Assembly (NCBI GenBank): GCA_020137815.1
Contig: CM035361.1
Coordinates: 6,546,631 to 6,610,630, forward strand
Origin: Hormiphora californensis
Lineage: Eukaryota; Ctenophora; Tentaculata; Cydippida; Pleurobrachiidae
Direction of reading: 5' to 3'
Length of the DNA: 64,000 bases
This document shows positions 56,770 to 64,000 of this stretch, one piece after another. Within the stretch, counting starts at the first letter, position 1. Each line of letters starts with the position of its first letter. The translations under genes were made by a program, and so were the position numbers. The notes beneath the pieces were generated by a model, which did not search any database, had not been told where the DNA came from, and saw only the letters and a list, made by a program, of their open reading frames with translations.

Positions 56770-58590
56770 GAAGTGTTCAGTGACCCTTCAGCTATCGATC
56801 CAGAAGTTGCAGCGGGACGAGTCGAAGATCTGGGTGACATCCTGTGCCATCTGGAATTTACGCCCAACTCGATTCTTGATGCCCTTAAGGAGATTAAACC
56901 ATTCTCGGCCTCTCCGCCCGACTGTATACCAGCGTATGTCCTGAAACAATGTTGTACCAGTCTGTCATATCCTATCTGGTTACTGTGGAATCAGTCATAC
57001 ATGAAGGGGGCTGTATCACCCGTTCTCAAAAATCAGTATATAACACCCATATTCAAAAAGGGTCCTAAATCGTTGAAGGAAAACTACCGCCCTGTTTCCA
57101 TCACGTCTCATCTTACCAAGGTGTTTGAGAGACTCATCAGGAGGAGTGTAGCTGATCATATCGATAAACTGGAGTTACACAGCGAAAACCAACATGGGTT
57201 CCGTAAAGGCCGAAGTACCATGTCTCAACTCTTGACTCACGTTGACTACATATTGAGTGAACTCTGCTCGGATCGGGAAGTTGATGTGGTTTATTTGGAC
57301 TTTAGTAAGGCCTTCGACCGTGTGGATATTGAGCTCCTCCTTGCCAAACTCAAACGATATGGGATAGGAGGTAAGGTTTACGACTGGATACGTGCCTGGA
57401 TTAAAGGACGGCACCAGTGTGTGGTTGTGGATGGGGCTACATCGGCATGGATCGAAGTTTTAAGTGGAGTGGCCCAGGGCAGTGTTCTTGGACCCCTTCT
57501 CTTTCTCATTTACATACTGGACCTGGAATCAGTTCTAGATAAAACTATGGCACTCACCTTTGCTGATGATACCAAACTCATTCGGGCCATTAAAGAGCTG
57601 AGTGATAAGAACGAGCTTCAGTTGGACCTGCTCAAGGTATCAGAGTGGGCAACCTCTAACAACATGGTTCTGCACGAATCGAAGTTCCAACTCCTCAGCT
57701 ACAGGCTCAATAAGTCTGCTCTCCTTGAGAATTTGCCATTCATGTCTGAGGTATACTCTTATACGACAGCCTCAGGATGCGATTTACTACCGGAGGAACA
57801 TGTGCGTGACCTGGGCGTACTAATATCAGAAGATGGCTCATGGTCGAGACACATATCTACCATAGTACGAAAGGCGTCTCTTCTCTCCGGTTGGATCTTC
57901 AGTGTGTTTAGAGATCGAACCCCGGAGGTTATGTTGCAGTTGTACAAATCATTGGTACGGCCTATCCTGGAATACTGCTGCCTGGTCTGGTGCCCATCGA
58001 AAGTGGGGGATATCAAGGCAATTGAAAATGTCCAGCGGTGCTTCACCAGAAGACTTAATTGAAGGAATGAAAGAGTTGGATTACTGGGCCAGACTCAGAG
58101 AGCTCCGGATGATGTCACTTCAAAGGAGGAGACAGCGATACCTACTCATTCATACCTGGAAGACTCACCATGAGCTGGTTCCAAACTCAGCTGATATTAT
58201 CTTCCAAACGACTCTGAGGCTAGGGGTACGGGCTATACCACCACCTTATCCTTATAGAGCTGAAACTAAACGGGCAAATCAGCTCCATAACTCATTCGGC
58301 TGTCGGGCGGCCCATTTGTGGAACTGTCTACCGAAATCTGTAAACTCTTGTCAATCATTGGGTGAATTCAAAGCGGAGCTGGGGAAGTTCCTAAACACCT
58401 TCAATGACTGTCCCCCCACTAGGGGATACCCGGTACTCCCTAACAATCTCTCTCCGGCATGTCTAATATCTGTGTAGGCCGGTATGGAGTAGCGTTTAAA
58501 TAATTTATGGGGGACCCACTATGGGAAGCCCTTTTTATTGTATAAAACTATCTATTTGTAAACCTTGTAAACCTTGTAAACCTAGGTCAC
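56770..58590 (+). mobile_element. Second 5'-truncated LINE, opposite orientation
   Basis: Same family as the copy on the other strand: YRPVSITSHLTKVFERLIRR, HGFRKGRSTMSQLL, YLDFSKAFDRVD, FADDTK. A one-base insertion near 58,060 breaks the frame after RCFTRRL; the remainder continues in another frame to a stop near 58,475, so the protein is disabled. The 3' tail is TTGTAAACC iterations at about 58,555-58,583. The two LINEs are head to head, both cut at roughly the same point in RT. Confidence 0.85.
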
Positions 58591-59913
58591 TGTCCTGAGG
58601 ACAGTGCCTTTGGTTTTTTGGGGGCCCGGGCGGTATTATTGGTAACTCAGTTTTCCGTGAGGGACCCGGGTTCTTTTTGGGGATTTTAATTTTTCTATCA
58701 AACGAGTGAATTGTTTGATGTTATTACACAACATTTAATTTCAAAGTTTGACATTCTCGTTGACTGTACATCATCTTTTCAAAATAACCCAGTGTTTGGT
58801 CACTTACAATTATTGTACATTACCTAACATTATAATAGGTTATGTTAAAGGGGGAATACATTGTGGTCATTAACTAATCTTGTTATAGGAAAGGTATGGC
58901 GGGGGTTAGAATAACCAGTAGTCCCGGGGAAGAAATCTTTAAAAACCTCAAAAAATTTTTTTGTACATTTATTTTTTTTCATAAAAAAGAATCATGTGAG
59001 GGTTCAGTAGATCAACAACTGTCGTTCAGTAGGGTTCAATCGTTATTATCTTTACAGAGAAGACGAAAAAAAAACAGGCGGGGGGAGGGGCGGACGGCGC
59101 GGGAAGGACGAGGGCAGGGGCACGGCCAAAAGGAAGCAAAGAAGGGACAAGGCCCCGAGGGGAAAGAACACGAAGGGGCGAGCGCGCACGGGAAAAGACA
59201 TGCCCCCAAAACGAAACCACCAGCCGGCGCCAGCGCGCGCGCAGCGTCGCGCCGCGAGCGAGAGCGCGGCTCAAGCGCGCGCGCGCAAGACGCGAGCGAG
59301 CGAGAGCGAGAGGAGATGAACAGCCGAGCGCGCGGCGCGCGCGCGCTCGCGCGGCGCGCGCGCGCAACCAGCGGGGCGCGCTCCGCGCGCGCGCTATCGC
59401 TCGACGCCGCGCCCGCGCTCGCTCGGCTCGCGCGAGTTCTGCTCGTAGCACCCTCCCGCTGCTCGCGCTAGAGCTCTAGCTCTCGCTTCTAGTCTAGCTC
59501 TCGCTCTCTCGATCCTCGAGCTCTCGCTCTGTCTCTCTATTCTCTATCGAGCGGTGCCGCGCTGACTCTGGCTCTCTCCAGGCTCTCGACGCGAGAAACA
59601 GCGAGAGAGCGCGCGAGAGCGAAAGGCGAGATGCTGGAGCACAAGCGCGCGCGCGCGCCAGAGCTGCGCGAGAGACAAGAGAAGAGAGAGAGCCCAATGG
59701 CGCGAGACGCGAGAAGAGAGAGCGAGACGAGTCGCGAGAGAGAGAGAGGAGAGAGAAGAGAGAAAGCAGAGCGGAGAGAAGAGAGAGAGAGAGAGCGCAT
59801 AGAAAAAAAAGGTTGCTCTCCCTCTCTCTCTCTCGCTCTCCTGTCTTTCTCTCTCCGCTCTCTCTCTCTCTCTCTCTCTCTCTCTACCATCTCTCTCTCC
59901 CTCCCTCTCTCCA

Positions 59914-59985
<72 letters not shown>

Positions 59986-59996
59986 TCTTTTTGCAG
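58591..59996. other. CpG-extreme and purine/pyrimidine-rich region before poly(A) polymerase
   Basis: 58,591-59,050 is ordinary AT-rich sequence. About 59,080-59,480 is very rich in CGCG and GCGC alternation. 59,480-59,815 is GAGA/CTCT with GCGC. 59,820-59,985 is (CT)n leading into the exon acceptor. It may include the promoter and first exon of the poly(A) polymerase, but no start codon could be assigned. Confidence 0.5.
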
Positions 59997-63971
<3,975 letters not shown>

Positions 63972-64000
63972 GTTTGTTCTAACTCATAACTTGGTGGTGG

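Noticed and set aside
55251-58477. Single LINE inverted by twin priming
   Set aside because: Both arms contain the same RT region and each has its own tail, with different sequences; twin priming would give complementary, non-overlapping parts.

Overview
This is a eukaryotic, almost certainly animal (metazoan) genome window. It has multi-exon genes with canonical GT-AG introns and recognisable animal families: a calpain-5-type protein, a 2-Cys peroxiredoxin, a poly(A) polymerase and secreted sushi-domain proteins. It also carries a Helitron, LINEs, a tRNA-derived SINE and MITEs, and is very rich in tandem repeats. The short introns, nested genes and gene set suggest an early-branching or marine invertebrate, but the phylum cannot be fixed by eye. 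One 100-base N gap (14,062-14,161) marks this as a scaffolded assembly.

Layout. 0.4-4.4 kb, minus: a secreted 2-Cys peroxiredoxin in six exons. One of its introns contains a complete intronless glycerate kinase gene on the same strand. 4.9-52.2 kb, plus: one calpain-5/6-like gene whose 17 exons sum to an uninterrupted 630-codon frame, provided exon 5 takes its first 14 nt from a repeat unit. Its introns hold most of the window: a 6.5-kb array of 129 identical 50-bp units; a foldback element with perfect 124-bp arms; a perfect 65-nt palindrome; a CCHC-knuckle gene; a 2,074-residue Helitron Rep/helicase carrying a 2A motif; a 5.6-kb array of 36-bp units encoding an acidic 12-residue repeat; and two tandem sushi-domain genes. 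53-58.6 kb holds a MITE, a SINE and two head-to-head LINE reverse transcriptases. 60-64 kb, plus: a nuclear poly(A) polymerase that runs off the window.

Main observation. In three unrelated host genes, tandem repeats are built from splice junctions: each unit contains a splice donor or acceptor plus the adjoining edge of the coding exon. Eight junctions show this, from simple two-copy duplications to the 129-copy array. In the large array each unit holds 14 nt that read G-G-V-S-E in the calpain frame (the conserved calpain sequence after D-F-T), followed by a 36-nt GT...AG segment with a donor consensus, a branch-point-like CTAAC and a pyrimidine tract. Two of the simple duplications differ from the original exon edge only at synonymous sites. 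This looks like a genome-wide process of splice-junction duplication and expansion.

Other highlights are a calpain predicted to be proteolytically dead, a Helitron protein with a canonical 2A ribosome-skipping motif behind a hydrophobic leader, multi-hairpin structures on both sides of that Helitron gene, and an array with about 155 perfect CRE octamers. All calls are from reading the sequence; no search was run.
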